A stretch of DNA of 23,654 nt from Botryllus schlosseri (GCA_000444245.1 ATSW01004023.1:1-23654); one strand, 5' to 3'; counted from the first letter of the stretch, positions 9,335 to 18,204 are shown. Notes: generated by a model not told the origin, from the letters alone. A program made the numbers and translations.

Positions 9335-10123
9335 TGACTTACGAATCAACTGCATCGCTTTGCAATTAGATATGCGATCACGAAGCCACTGTAAATAATA
9401 ATCAAACATACTCGGGCGGGCCCGTTGGTGTAATGACTTCGTTACATGATGATATTTCGATACCTCCTGTCTGCTATGTCAAAAGATATTGAAATCACCC
9501 AAACGTACTGAACTAAAAGACGCACACGATTTCTAATTGGTATTTCTTCACTGGCAAATAATTTTTCTCTGCGGGATGACACTTGCCTTGTGGGGTGCAG
9601 ATTGCCAGGACGGAAACATTCGGCGCCGGACATTTAGGCGCCTATGGAAAATTAAACATATATCAAAGTTTTCGGTCAGCATAAGGGAAGTCCTTTCCGG
9701 CCAAGGTTTTCTCGCTGCCGATCGTTCTGGCACATTTCTCGGGGTCACATGTTACATGGTCTAATACTTCAGATGTCTTGGTGCATCGTGGCGCGTTAAT
9801 GACCCTGTTCTCTAAATGACGCGTATTTTTTCTCAGGGCAAGGGTACCCAATAATGAAGATGCTTAGCAACATTTACTCGCGCCATGCGCGAAAAAAAAT
9901 CGAATAAAGTTGCATAAATTTTCGATAAAATACTTTAGAATTTATGTTCATTCGCGAAAAAATATTGGGCCCCCCTTTGAGCTGTCCCCCCAAATTAGGG
10001 GTTTGGGTGTGCGGTAGTTACGGTCCTGGGTATGATACTTAACAGCCGAAATTCTTTTCCAGAGTATCATCACCGACCTTCTTGACTGTATATTTTGCGA
10101 CTGATACATTTCGGATTCATGAC
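9335..10123. other. No recognisable gene
   Basis: Several overlapping open frames of 60-75 codons on both strands at 9440-9850 have slightly raised GC. One on the minus strand reads VLDHVTCDPEKCARTIG. None shows a domain, splice framework or repeat match, so I leave them uncalled. 9880-9990 is A/T-rich with short 'cgcgaaaaa' repeats. Confidence 0.4.
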
Positions 10124-10129
10124 TTTATT
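10124..10129 (-). promoter_or_regulatory. Poly(A) signal AATAAA of the collectin-like gene
   Basis: On the minus strand 'aaaataaagtc' places a canonical AATAAA about 55 bases past the TGA of the lectin frame, where a short 3' UTR would end. Confidence 0.7.
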
Positions 10130-10183
10130 TTGAAATGCGTCAAAAAATGCAAACTGTTCTGAATGGCTGAACGCTGAACGATA

Positions 10184-10369
10184 TCATTTTTCGCAGACGA
10201 CACCTCTCGCCGTGCTCGGCGGCTTAGCGTTCCACATATGCTGGTTGCTGGGATCCCTGGACGTTCTGACGACGAGGACAATAGAGCAACACGCGTCGAT
10301 GATGGGATAACCGCTGTACCACCTCACGTACGGAGCCTCCGTGTCGTTAGAGAGATGAACACTCTGCGA
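10184..10369 (-). CDS. Collectin-like gene exon 3: second half of the C-type lectin domain and stop
   Basis: The acceptor is 'ggctttag|tcgcag'; using the next AG, six bases on, keeps the frame. The frame reads HLSNDTEAPYVRWYSGYP, DACCSIVLVVRT, QHMWNAKPPSTARG and VVCEK, then TGA at 10184-10186. W187, the GYP at the EPN position, C197/C198, W216 and C229 line up with the long-loop half of the domain. The cysteine normally found shortly after WND is a proline here, while an extra cysteine stands at 198. VVCEK is a usual type of C-type lectin C-terminus. Confidence 0.83.
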   Translation of the reverse strand, partial: SQSVHLSNDTEAPYVRWYSGYPIIDACCSIVLVVRTSRDPSNQHMWNAKPPSTARGVVCEK

Positions 10370-10896
10370 CTAAAGCCAAATATCCGCCATTATTGCATAT
10401 CATAGTTAGCCACTCAAATGGCTATAACCACAGGCACACACTTAGGGAAGAGCTTATTTGATCGAAAACTAATTGGACTTCTGTGCGATTTATTTTGTGC
10501 TTACCCAATTACATTAGATTAGTTTTCCCACATCAGATAACTGTTAGATTTACTGAATTCACAAAAACTAGGAAATTGAATTGATATCCGAATTCGAAAG
10601 TAACACAACAACAATCAAGTTAAGTTCATATGAAACTATAGTTCATTTAAAAACCATGAATGGAAAATGTAAGCGCACCATGCAAGACTGACTCGTTCTG
10701 CACCAGTCTAGAGTTCTCCCGTAGCATGTTCAGGAAACCAAAAGTTAGATTTGACTTAAAGCGAGAGCATCGAAACATTCCCCAAATTATATTATAATTA
10801 GATTATCGGCGTTTCGCTCATAATTAGCCTAATTAGAGTAGACAAGTGGAATTGTGTAATTGTCGAAGTCTGATTATACGGCTCGGAAATACATAC

Positions 10897-11123
10897 GTGC
10901 GACCGGTACGTCAATCCCAGCCACGCGTTCATCTAATCATTCGTTTTCGGCGTTATCAAGCTTCTCATGTATCTCGTGATCATGTCGTAGTGCGACTCAG
11001 AATAGATCATCGCCGGTTTCCCTCCACGTGCCGCGCAGATCGGTCCTGCTTCTTCGAACCTGATTCGTTCGTATCGCACTTCCATCCAAAAGCACTTGCC
11101 ATCATGCTTTACCAGACATAGCC
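10897..11123 (-). CDS. Collectin-like gene exon 2: first half of the C-type lectin domain
   Basis: The acceptor is 'atatatcag|gg' and the donor 'cac|gtatgt'. The frame reads LCLVKHDGKCFWMEVRYERI, then FEEAGPICAARGGKPAMIYS and, after a TAG at 10933-10935, MNAWLGLTYRSH. C97 and C105 are the extra N-terminal pair of long-form domains, C124 the first conserved cysteine. F.EA...C...GG.PA.I and WLGL are the C-type lectin signatures (usual WIGL). The exon joins exon 1 by a split Gly codon (g|gg) and exon 3 between codons. Confidence 0.85.
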
Positions 11124-11956
11124 CTGATATATGATTTGCTCTTTTTGAAAGCAGTCAAAGTATGGGGGGTTTGGGGTGGGAGTAGCGTATTTGTACGCTT
11201 AAAGTCTACAGCATAAATGGTTCACGGGTAGATTTGTACAAATTACCGATCTAGTTAATTCATGGTCATTTAACTACTGGTTTTTTGATTAGTTCTAGTT
11301 CCAGTTCCAGATTTTGAAAATAATTTACTTATATAAAAACTAGAAAACATGCTTCGACGTGAATCGTGATGTCGATTTTCTGTTGAGTGATGTTCTTGTG
11401 GCTATTGCTAGCTCAGAGTCATGGCTACTCACTGGTATAGCCAGAGGGGGCTTTGGGGAACAAAAACCCTTCCATGTCAAACTTCTACCCCGTCGTGTTG
11501 AAATGCTGATTATATCTCTAATATTTCTTAGTTCATGCATTTGCACTTCAGTAATTTATAATATCAGTTATTAGGTAGCTGTGTTTTAGTTAGTTAGTTA
11601 ATTCTAGCGCTAGTTGTGAGTGAGTAGTTATATTCTGGTTGTGGTACTAGTTGCGCATTTTGGAGATCCAATAGTTTGCACAAGTGTAGTCGCTGGTTGT
11701 ACATTGTGCTCCCACCGCGAGAGGGCAACTTCAGATTTCAGAATGTATAGAACCTGCTGTCAGATGCTGTTTTGCATCTTCGCGCTGGGTATTATTCATA
11801 CATAAACACACCTTCTCTCTCCTCCAGCTGTTTTATTCTCTCGTTTGCTACCGAGAGAGCATCCGTGCATGACCTCAGGCCTGAAACAGTATTTGATATT
11901 CATGGAAGTCGCCTATCAAGTGTATAATTCGGTTTGATCCATTATGAATGATGCAC

Positions 11957-12239
11957 CTGTACGCACTTCTTCTCGCACGACTTCTGCGATCAATTCGCGA
12001 TCCGCAATGCCACGGGGCCCACGACCACCCTGATCGCCCTTTTCACCTTTTGCCCCCCTCTTGCCAGGGGCGCCTTAAGTAGTCTCGAAGGGAGCTTCCG
12101 GTGTCAGTAATTCGTTCGGACAGAAAGCTTGATGCGCCTTCCAGATATTCAAGCACCCGGATGGGTGTTGCGGTTGCGTTGAGACGAGATTCGAATACAC
12201 GGTGGATGCGATCAGCAGAGTTATTGTCAGTGTACTCAT
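11957..12239 (-). CDS. Collectin-like gene exon 1: signal peptide, collagen, neck
   Basis: The ATG at 12237-12239 begins MSTLTITLLIASTVYSN, a good signal peptide; an in-frame upstream ATG at 12261-12263 would place polar residues before it and is less likely. After a segment with two cysteines (possible oligomer disulfides) come GAPGKRGAKGEKGDQGGRG and PRG, an unbroken Gly-X-Y series. IADRELIAEVVREEVRT then looks like the trimerising helical neck of collectins. The proposed donor is 'acag|gtgcat' at 11957/11956, leaving phase 1. TAA at 12075-12077 interrupts just before the first Gly-X-Y triplet. A short intron there is an alternative: 'taag|gc' is an acceptor-like site, but a donor is not evident. 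Confidence 0.78.
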
Positions 12240-12374
12240 CGTGGTTGTAGGATACCAATGCAACTTGAGAGTGCAAATGCTTTTTGATCACAAATTAGCT
12301 CGGAAATAAGTCTATTGTTATCAATTGTTCCTCGTCGTTACTATCTGTAGCACAAAATACCAACTAATATCCAC

Positions 12375-12381
12375 AAATATA
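12375..12381 (-). promoter_or_regulatory. Possible TATA-like box upstream of the collectin-like gene
   Basis: Minus-strand 'tatattt' lies about 135 bases upstream of the proposed ATG. In AT-rich DNA this may be chance; no initiator or other element supports it. Confidence 0.2.
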
Positions 12382-12407
12382 ACAAGCCTATTCAGCGCAT
12401 ACATACT

Positions 12408-12797
12408 GGCGCGGAGCATGGACCGGAGTTGGATTTGATATCTGGCCGGATTCTTTCAATTTTGGCCGGAGCCGGATCAGTACTTTTTCTGATACGGCTG
12501 GAGCCGGATCAGTACTTCTTGATATGGCCAGAATCTTTATTAATAAGCATGACTTATGTAACTGAATACCTACCAACCATACTTCAGTAACCGTCAAGCT
12601 AGTGCGAAAATAAACGAGCCAAATTTATATATTCACGGAAGCCACCGTACCGTCGTAGGGCGGAGCATGAACCGGAGCCGGACGGGATATCCTCCGGACT
12701 TTTTAATGCTTGGCCGGAGCCGGATCAGTACTTTTTCTGATGCGGCCGGAGCCGTATCGGACCTGGACCAGATAATTTGCCGATCCGTTCCGCCCTA
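12408..12797. repeat. Two adjacent copies of a GGAGCCGGATC-rich small element
   Basis: The start 'ggagcatg.accggag' occurs at 12414 and 12661, and the internal unit 'ggccggagccggatcagtac' plus 'tttttctgat' occurs in both copies. The second copy has inverted ends 'tagggcgga' (12656) and 'tccgccct(a)' (12797), so it is probably a 142-bp MITE. The first (about 12408-12535) has lost its right end. No TSD was found. It lies just upstream of the collectin-like gene. Confidence 0.55.
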
Positions 12798-12905
12798 ATA
12801 TACATACACGCGATACCGGATAATTAGTGATATCCCCATATAAATATGTGATATTTCAAAAGAGTTTCCACATATTTGAGGTTTTCAGTTGGGGTGGTAA
12901 TAGCT

Positions 12906-13783
12906 CAGGGGTTCTCAACCCTTTTTGGGTGGCGAGATAGCGCAGTGGTATAATCCGCGGCTGCAACACCAATGGGTGCGGGTTCGACTTCGACTTCATA
13001 ATTCCGATACCGAAGTGTTGGAGGTTTACCTAAGCTCCTCCTCGCCTCATCATCCGCGTAAGCGGTGTCTTACAAAAAGCCAGGAGGTGGGCCTTGCTAT
13101 AAGCCGGCAGTTACGGAAAATAATGAAGAATATCGGCCTGGTGCAAATGACCATAGTAGTCGACAAACACCATGAATATCACAGAAACAAACTACCACAA
13201 AAACAAACCCTTATTGGCTGTGGCCCATTTTCCGGTTTGAAAATGTTATGTGGGGCACCTCTTATAGTCGTGTTTAATCCGTGGTAATCGCCGTCACTGA
13301 TATGCCTGCACACTGCCTTTTCACCTTTATCAGTTTCTATCATTACTAAGAATTAAATTTTTGAAATATCGTTTCTCGCAACCAGAACGCCGTGTCGAAG
13401 GCTACGGACGCAGCACCGTGGAAAATCCCCTATCGTTTGAAACATATATTAAAATCACGCAAGACACTTTCTCTTACAACATTGTCAAGTAACAATAATG
13501 GACTTCCCGGTACAGCCGATTAAATAGACGGACGGCCTTAAATTGCCCTGACTGAATCGATTTGGACATTTACTGCGTATAATTAGCTGTTTTATTTATC
13601 AATCGTTTCAACACAACGCAGCAGTTTCCTTCTGAACATACACCGCTCCCATTTGCTTCCAGCGCCCCCTTTCACCCCATTTTATAGTCAACGCACCCCA
13701 ATCGCCCATTTCATGGCCATCGTCCCCCAGCCATGCTCGCAAACGCACCCAGGGGGCACTGACGCCCACTTTGGGATCCTCTG
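12906..13783. mobile_element. Probable hAT-like element (CAGGGGTTCTCAA ends)
   Basis: The left end is 'caggggttctcaaccctttt'; the right end read inward is 'cagaggatcccaaagtgggc'. They agree at about 10 of the first 13 bases and match the usual hAT pattern CAGGGGTTCTCAAA. The right flank (13608-13780) is rich in 'cgccccc' and 'cgcacccc', like subterminal regions of these elements. The flanking 8-mers do not match, so the ends could belong to two different elements. A SINE starts 23 bases inside the left end. Confidence 0.45.
12929..13210 (+). mobile_element. SINE family S1 (tRNA-derived), copy 2, longer
   Basis: Has the same head as 9182: 'gtggcgagatagcgcagtgg'. Box A-like sequence is at 12938-12949 and box B 'ggttcgacttc' at 12981-12991. 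The body continues with 'gccaggaggtgggccttgct' and 'taagccggcagttacgg', and ends in an A-rich stretch ('cacaaaaacaaaccc', near 13195-13210). This layout of tRNA-like head, unrelated body and A-rich tail is that of a SINE. The exact 3' end and TSD are not determined. Confidence 0.65.
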
Positions 13784-14424
13784 TTTTAAACCTAATCCAA
13801 AGATTCACGTGCTGCGCAAAATTCTCAATTCATTACGATTCTTTGTGGTTGATGTTGATAACACTGGCCTACACGATTTTTGCACCAGGTCTTCTTTGGG
13901 TCAACTACACATAATTTGGAGGTGCTGAATACGAATCTGACGTTAGTTTTGCTTCATCACGTCACGTTTTTGAAATATTATATATGTTGAATATTTCTAC
14001 TTTTTCGAGGTTCTCAAGTAGATTTTGGCTACTTGCAGTACTTCCTGAAGTGGTAATGTTTTACAACTACTTGAAAATCTACCTGAACAGTATTGCGGAT
14101 GAACTAATTACTTTTTCAATTTGGTTTTTGTAAAGTAGAAAGTAGTTCAGGGCTAATATTGCACCACTATCATTATTTTAATTGTCATAAGAAACGCTTA
14201 AAATAGCCTCGGAATCACGGTAACTGAGTACATATTTTTCGAATATTCTACCCATGGGTGGTGTCATTATAGTCGTTTTCGTCATATGAGGCGATACATC
14301 TTGCGATTTCGTATGTAGCCAACTCCGATTAACTGTTGAAAGTATACGACCACCCTCCCCCGACCAAATATACCTAGATATTTACTGACATTTAGTAATC
14401 CTCAGACCTTTCATTTCGTCTTCC
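13784..14424. other. No gene seen
   Basis: AT-rich sequence. 13995-14170 contains several 'ctacttg', 'gtagatttt' and 'gtagaaagtagtt' stretches resembling the terminal sequence at 14425-14522 and may belong to the same decayed element. No coding frame is supported. Confidence 0.4.
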
Positions 14425-14522
14425 ACTTGAAATAGTTTTGTAATGTCTTAGAAATTACTACTTCTACTTGTAATTGAGTAGAAATGTAAGGCGTTACTTG
14501 TGCTACTTGAGTAGCAACGCTG
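14425..14522. mobile_element. Right terminus of a hAT-like element with CTACTTGAGTAGC repeats
   Basis: Read on the minus strand the end is 'cagcgttgctactcaagtag', followed by 'caagtaacgccttac' and 'tactcaattacaagtag'. This resembles the CAGTGTTG...AAGTAACT ends of hAT-type MITEs common in aquatic animals. The left terminus was not identified with certainty. Confidence 0.4.
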
Positions 14523-14612
14523 ATCACTCCGACCGACTCTAGTTCATAGTAAAATATTACGGCAAATCAGAAACCACCAAAAATGTAAAGCTTTTTGTAT
14601 TTAGAACGGGTG

Positions 14613-14949
14613 TTTAATCATTCAAAACACTAACAAAAAGCCTCGAAATTAACGAATGCTAATCTCTGGCTCTGTTGCAGCATGGAAAGCGTGGTATTCG
14701 GTGTAGGCCACATAATGTCCTATGTCGAGAGGGATCGACTGTCGTAGAACCGACGCATATTTATTTCTGTTGTGACGTAACACGAATTCCAGGTTTCGTG
14801 TTGAGCTGTTAGTAAACAGTCTCCATTGATCTTGTTGTCTATAATATACAATGCAAAGGAAGCCCTTTATATCATGGAAATAAACCAAATGAAAAACAGT
14901 TCAGAAACGGCTTACCTCGATTCCGATAAAATGTGACAATATATGGAAA
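14613..14949 (-). CDS. Unrecognised 3' end of a host gene: two small exons and a poly(A) signal
   Basis: On the minus strand, 'ttcttcttctccag|ttt' is a strong acceptor and 'cgag|gtaagc' a strong donor 34 bases on (exon 14949-14916). The next acceptor, 'tgtatattatag|ac', opens an exon at 14838. A frame open through both reads SIYCHILSESRQQDQW, FTNSSTRNLEFVLRHNRNKY and IPLDIGHYVAYTEYHAFHAA, ending in TAA at 14649-14651. ATTAAA lies at 14613-14618. The pattern SS..NLEFVL...N...GHYVAY recalls the end of a CUB domain, but this is weak. Another frame of exon 14838 contains CLLTAQHETWNSCYV and stops early. A plus-strand acceptor-like site near 14680 also exists, so the strand is not fully certain. 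Confidence 0.38.
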
Positions 14950-15364
14950 CTGGAGAAGAAGAAAGCATGATAAGTACAGGTGGAGATTAATGATGATAAA
15001 TTCTTTCACGTTATCGTGATAAGCACTTTTTTCTTTGAAAAAGCAGACATCCTCATGTTTCTTTTAATGTTTCGAAACAATCTTAAAGGGTCACATATTC
15101 TGCTCATGTACCAGAGTGAAAAATTCTCTGATACATAATATATCAGCAATATAGTGTTTATTGTTTGCAAACTTTTACCTTTTACGAAAGAGCGGTGTGC
15201 AGTCACAAAATGCATTGACAAATTAAGTCTGCAGGACAGATGTATAAGGATAGAAAACGTCTGGAATTAAATTAGATACTGATCTACTAATCACAATCTT
15301 TAAACGAAGAATGGTATATAAAGATGATAACTGCTACCAACTAAATATAGTTGCATCCACATAT

Positions 15365-16052
15365 AAATTTATGGGTCGAAAAGAGGTCCTGATCGAAAGA
15401 ATATAAAGAACCACTGGATTCAAGTTCACCGAAAACTCAGTTATTCTGTTCTACAACAACCCAGGTTTCATCATTATAGATGATCTCAATAACAATATTT
15501 GATCTGTTGCAGTTGTACGCTGACCGTAACGTCACTAATGAAAGCCGGAATTTGATTAATTTATGAATATGAGAAAAATGCATGCCGAAAAAAATCTGAC
15601 GTGATAGAGCAATTATGACGACAGAATCAGATTCAGCCACCTAAAATTAGTCTAAATCAATCAATAAAATTTTGAAAGCAAATATTTTTGAAATTTGTAG
15701 ACCAGTGTAATTTTATGGGTCGAAAAGAACTTCTGATTGAACGAAGATAGAGACGAACTGGATTCAAGTTCACCGAAAACGTATTCATTCTGTACTACAA
15801 CAACCCTGGTTTCATGATAGGTGATTTCAATAACAATATTTGATCTGTTGCTGTTGTATGCTTACCGTGATGTCACTAACGAAAGCCGAAATTTGATTAA
15901 TTTATTAAAATGAGAAAAATTCATACGGAAGAAATCAGACGTGATGGAGAAATTCTGAGCACAGAATCGATTCAGCAACCTTAAATTAGCCTAAATCAAT
16001 CATCAAAATTTTTGGCGCAAATTTTTTTTTCGAAATTTGTAGACCAGTGTAA
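15365..16052. repeat. Tandem duplication of a 344-bp unit
   Basis: Unit 1 (about 15365-15708) and unit 2 (15709-16052) align along their whole length. Shared blocks are 'atgggtcgaaaaga', 'caagttcaccgaaaac', 'aataacaatatttgatctgt', 'tttgattaatttat' and 'tttgtagaccagtgtaat', with small indels. On the minus strand both contain the frame KLIKFRLSLVT.R, then NRSNIVIEI.Y..ET.VVV.QN; unit 1 carries it open over 67 codons (15640-15437). Unit 2 also has a donor-like 'acg|gtaagc' near 15865. Exon duplication is possible but not shown. Confidence 0.75.
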
Positions 16053-16500
16053 TTGATAATATTAAATTGCAATTAAACGACCTGCCGAAGTATACCGTAA
16101 ATCGACATCGAATACACGCTTCACTCCCAGTTTATTACACACCCTTTTCAGCGGCATACGACATATGACCCTGCCGGAATATTTGGTTACTTCAGAAATA
16201 ACTTCCAGCGGGGCCTACGATAAGTTATCGTTATAAGTTATCGTAGGCCCCGCTTCCAGTTATAATCGAAATTATTTTCGCTGCTATTAGCCGTAGGTAG
16301 TCATAGCCGGGGGGAAAAAGTCGCCGTTTTCCCTCCCAGTTTCGACATTGTGACTCGATACGTGACACTATACGTAAGATTAAAAGCTTTATGTAGCCTA
16401 CGTATAATTCGATAATATGAATAAATTTTTGAGCGAATAACATACCAAATACAACTAAGCTTTCCCTAATTCAGCAATTTTCCAAATGGCTCTCTTGCAA
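16053..16500. other. No gene; contains a short palindrome
   Basis: AT-rich except for the hairpin at 16202-16259. The 70-codon minus-strand frame over 16231-16443 shows nothing recognisable. Confidence 0.4.
16202..16259. repeat. 44-bp inverted repeat between 7-bp direct repeats
   Basis: The arms 'cggggcctacgataa' (16209-16223) and their exact complement (16238-16252) enclose a 14-base spacer. The pair is flanked by direct repeats 'cttccag' at 16202-16208 and 16253-16259. A second, shorter near-palindrome 'cgataagttatcg' lies inside. It could be a minimal MITE made only of its TIRs, or the product of a template switch. Confidence 0.75.
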
Positions 16501-18117
16501 ATGCTTTTGCATTTTTTCAAACGTATAATTATGCCATAATTGTGCAGAAACCTTCGAAAAGCATGTAGAATGAGCCTAAGGACGATTTTCACCCACTATA
16601 GTCGATGTTTGTAGTCTGATGGCTGAGAGATATTATCGCTGATTTTGTAAGAACCAACAACTGAGGCATATTTAAGTGAACGAAAGCGTATTATATCACA
16701 ACAACCATAATAATGCGAAGTGAAACTATTGTTGACTTTGAATTTACAAGTAATCGTATTTCTGTCTACTTCTTAGAATCTTTATTAGCTTAGGTCGTAA
16801 TCATGTTAAAAACACAAAATAAATGACTCGAATTTATACACTACTTTTGACTTTGAGTTGACATTAGATATATTCGGATTTCTGTTTATTTTTTAAAGAA
16901 TTAGTGAAGTTTTAGTCGAAAGCGTATTATGTCACAACAACCACCACAATAACATGACGTGAAAGTTATTGTTGACTCTGAAGTTGCATGTAATCGGATT
17001 TCTGTCTATTTTTTAACATATTTACTAGCGTAGGTCGTAATCATGTTAAAAATACCAAAAAGGACTTGAATTATTACCTGCTTTTGACTTTGAGTTGATA
17101 TTAGATATGATCGGATTTCTGTCTATTTTTGAAAGCTTCATTAGCTTAGGTGAGTGGCTCGCAGCCTTTTTCGACTAATCGCCCCCCAGATACGGGAAAC
17201 CGAAAAAGGGGCAATAAAACGGTAATCACCCGCGAGTTGACTGAAAAATAGGTCAACTTTTCGGCTCGGCCTCGAAATAACACTTTTACAGCTAAAACTT
17301 TCGTGAGTTAACTGAAAAAAGGTCAATACACCGACTTGACTGCAATATAGCCGTCTTAGCGTGCCATCACCTTCTTCGTTATTTTCGCCGAGTATCGCCC
17401 CATTCTCCCGTTTCTCCCCCTCCATATCCCCCCTTCGTCACCCCTTCCCTGAACCACCAAATCGCGATATTGCCCACGTTGGAAACCATTGGCTTAGGTC
17501 GTAATCATGTTAAAAATACAAAAAATGACTTCAAAAATTAACTACTCTTTACTTCGAGTTGACATTATGTATCATCGAATTTATGTTTATTTTTTAAAGA
17601 TTTATAGAAGTTTCGGTCGTAATTATCAATATTCCCTGATATGATGTGTCTCCATGCATTGGAGATGACGTTACCATTGATCATTGACGTCATTTCCAAA
17701 CATCCGATATTCCTATCGTCGGATGGTTTAGCCATGTTATCCCCAACTGTTCTTTCTAACTTAAACTGAGGTTTGTTTATCTATTTGGTAGAAGGCGTGT
17801 TACGTCACAGCGAATATAAAAAGATTAGTATCGTTCACTTTGAACCGAATTTACATACAATCGGACTACTGGTAATGTTTTTAAAGATTTAGGAAATATT
17901 TGATGGTAATTCTGAACATTATCTCTGATTAGGTATCTCAATGCATTGTAAGTTTCCTTTCCGTCCGGCATTGTTATCATTTCTAAATTCGTTATCAACC
18001 TATCCTATAGCCTGATGCATATATGTTTAGTCATGCTATTGCTAATAATGTATGACACAACAGCTGAGGCGTGTCATAGGAGTATTATTCTTTTAGATTA
18101 GGATTTCACTTTGACGG
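16500..18117 (+). repeat. Degenerate tandem array (115-120-bp units) inside a longer dispersed repeat
   Basis: The block 'tcggatttctgtctattttt' or a close variant recurs with starts near 16755, 16875, 16995, 17112 and 17575, the last separated from the previous one by a 348-bp insertion and its duplication. The periods are 120, 120, 117 and 115. 'gtaatcatgttaaaaa' and 'gtcacaacaacca' mark alternating units. 17640-17700 and 17920-17960 share 'ctgatatgatgtgtctc'-like and 'atgcattg' blocks, a longer period of about 290. 16530-16640 and 18010-18080 resemble repeat R1. No gene is supported. Confidence 0.65.
17152..17491. mobile_element. 340-bp hAT-like MITE with perfect 8-bp TSD
   Basis: 'gcttaggt' stands at 17144-17151 and again at 17492-17499. 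The neighbouring array unit at about 16789 reads 'gcttaggtcgtaatcatg' uninterrupted, which proves the insertion. The ends 'gagtggctcgcagccttttt' and, on the other strand, 'caatggtttccaacgtgggc' are diverged hAT-type termini. The interior has C-rich tracts ('tctccccctcc') and repeated 'gttaactgaaaa..ggtca' motifs. Its minus-strand open frame of 94 codons is not a gene. Confidence 0.85.
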
Positions 18118-18193
18118 TAGAAACTCTCTGCGGGCCGATCAAAATGCCGTCGCGGGCCCATCCAACCCGCGGTGCGTATGTTGCCAGTCCCTG
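18118..18193. mobile_element. Terminus of another hAT-like element (CAGGGACTGGCAACA end)
   Basis: Read on the minus strand, the end is 'cagggactggcaacatacgc', followed by 'ccgcgggttggatgggcccg' and 'ggcccgcagag'. This matches the CAGGGGTCGGCAAC plus CGGGCC subterminal pattern of hAT elements. Only one end is present; it abuts hAT H1 copy 3. Confidence 0.5.
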
Positions 18194-18204
18194 CGCTAGA
18201 TGCT

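Larger units (their letters stand above)
10184..12239 (-). pseudogene. Collectin-like gene: signal peptide, collagen repeats, C-type lectin domain (two in-frame stops)
   Basis: Three exons on the minus strand (12239-11957, 11123-10897, 10369-10184) join into 696 nt, 231 codons plus TGA. Intron 1 is phase 1 on both sides and intron 2 phase 0 on both sides, so one frame runs throughout. Order: signal peptide (1 to about 22), Cys-containing segment (C29, C40), seven Gly-X-Y triplets (56-76), helical neck (78-94), C-type lectin domain (96-231). Secreted collectins of this plan bind microbial glycans in innate immunity. The Ca2+/sugar motifs EPN or QPD and WND read GYP and WNA here, so ordinary mannose-type binding is doubtful. 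Codon 55 is TAA and codon 158 is TAG; both could come from Gln CAA/CAG by one C-to-T change. No frameshift was seen. It is either a recent pseudogene, a null allele, or an assembly error. Confidence 0.82.

Noticed and set aside
10170-10403. Plus-strand open frame (...HMLVAGIPGRSDDEDN...) after an acceptor-like 'tttttcgcag'
   Set aside because: The opposite strand carries the lectin domain's final exon with W...GYP, MWNA and VVCEK and matching phase; the plus frame is its shadow.
10846-11121. Plus-strand ORF of 91 codons
   Set aside because: It is the reverse of lectin exon 2, which has clear C-type lectin signatures.
12075-12077. Recoding of stop codons (TAA/TAG read as Gln) in the lectin gene
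   Set aside because: Other frames in the window end normally at TAA, TAG and TGA, and nothing points to a variant nuclear code; ordinary pseudogenisation or base error is simpler.
12043-12291. Minus-strand ORF of 82 codons starting MIKKHLHSQ
   Set aside because: It is another frame of the same strand; the signal peptide and Gly-X-Y series lie in the neighbouring frame.
13608-13808. Minus-strand ORF of 66 codons rich in Trp and Gly
   Set aside because: It lies in the G/C-rich subterminal region of a hAT-like element and has no domain.
17141-17425. Minus-strand ORF of 94 codons
   Set aside because: It spans a 340-bp MITE with exact TSDs; the length comes from C-rich tracts.
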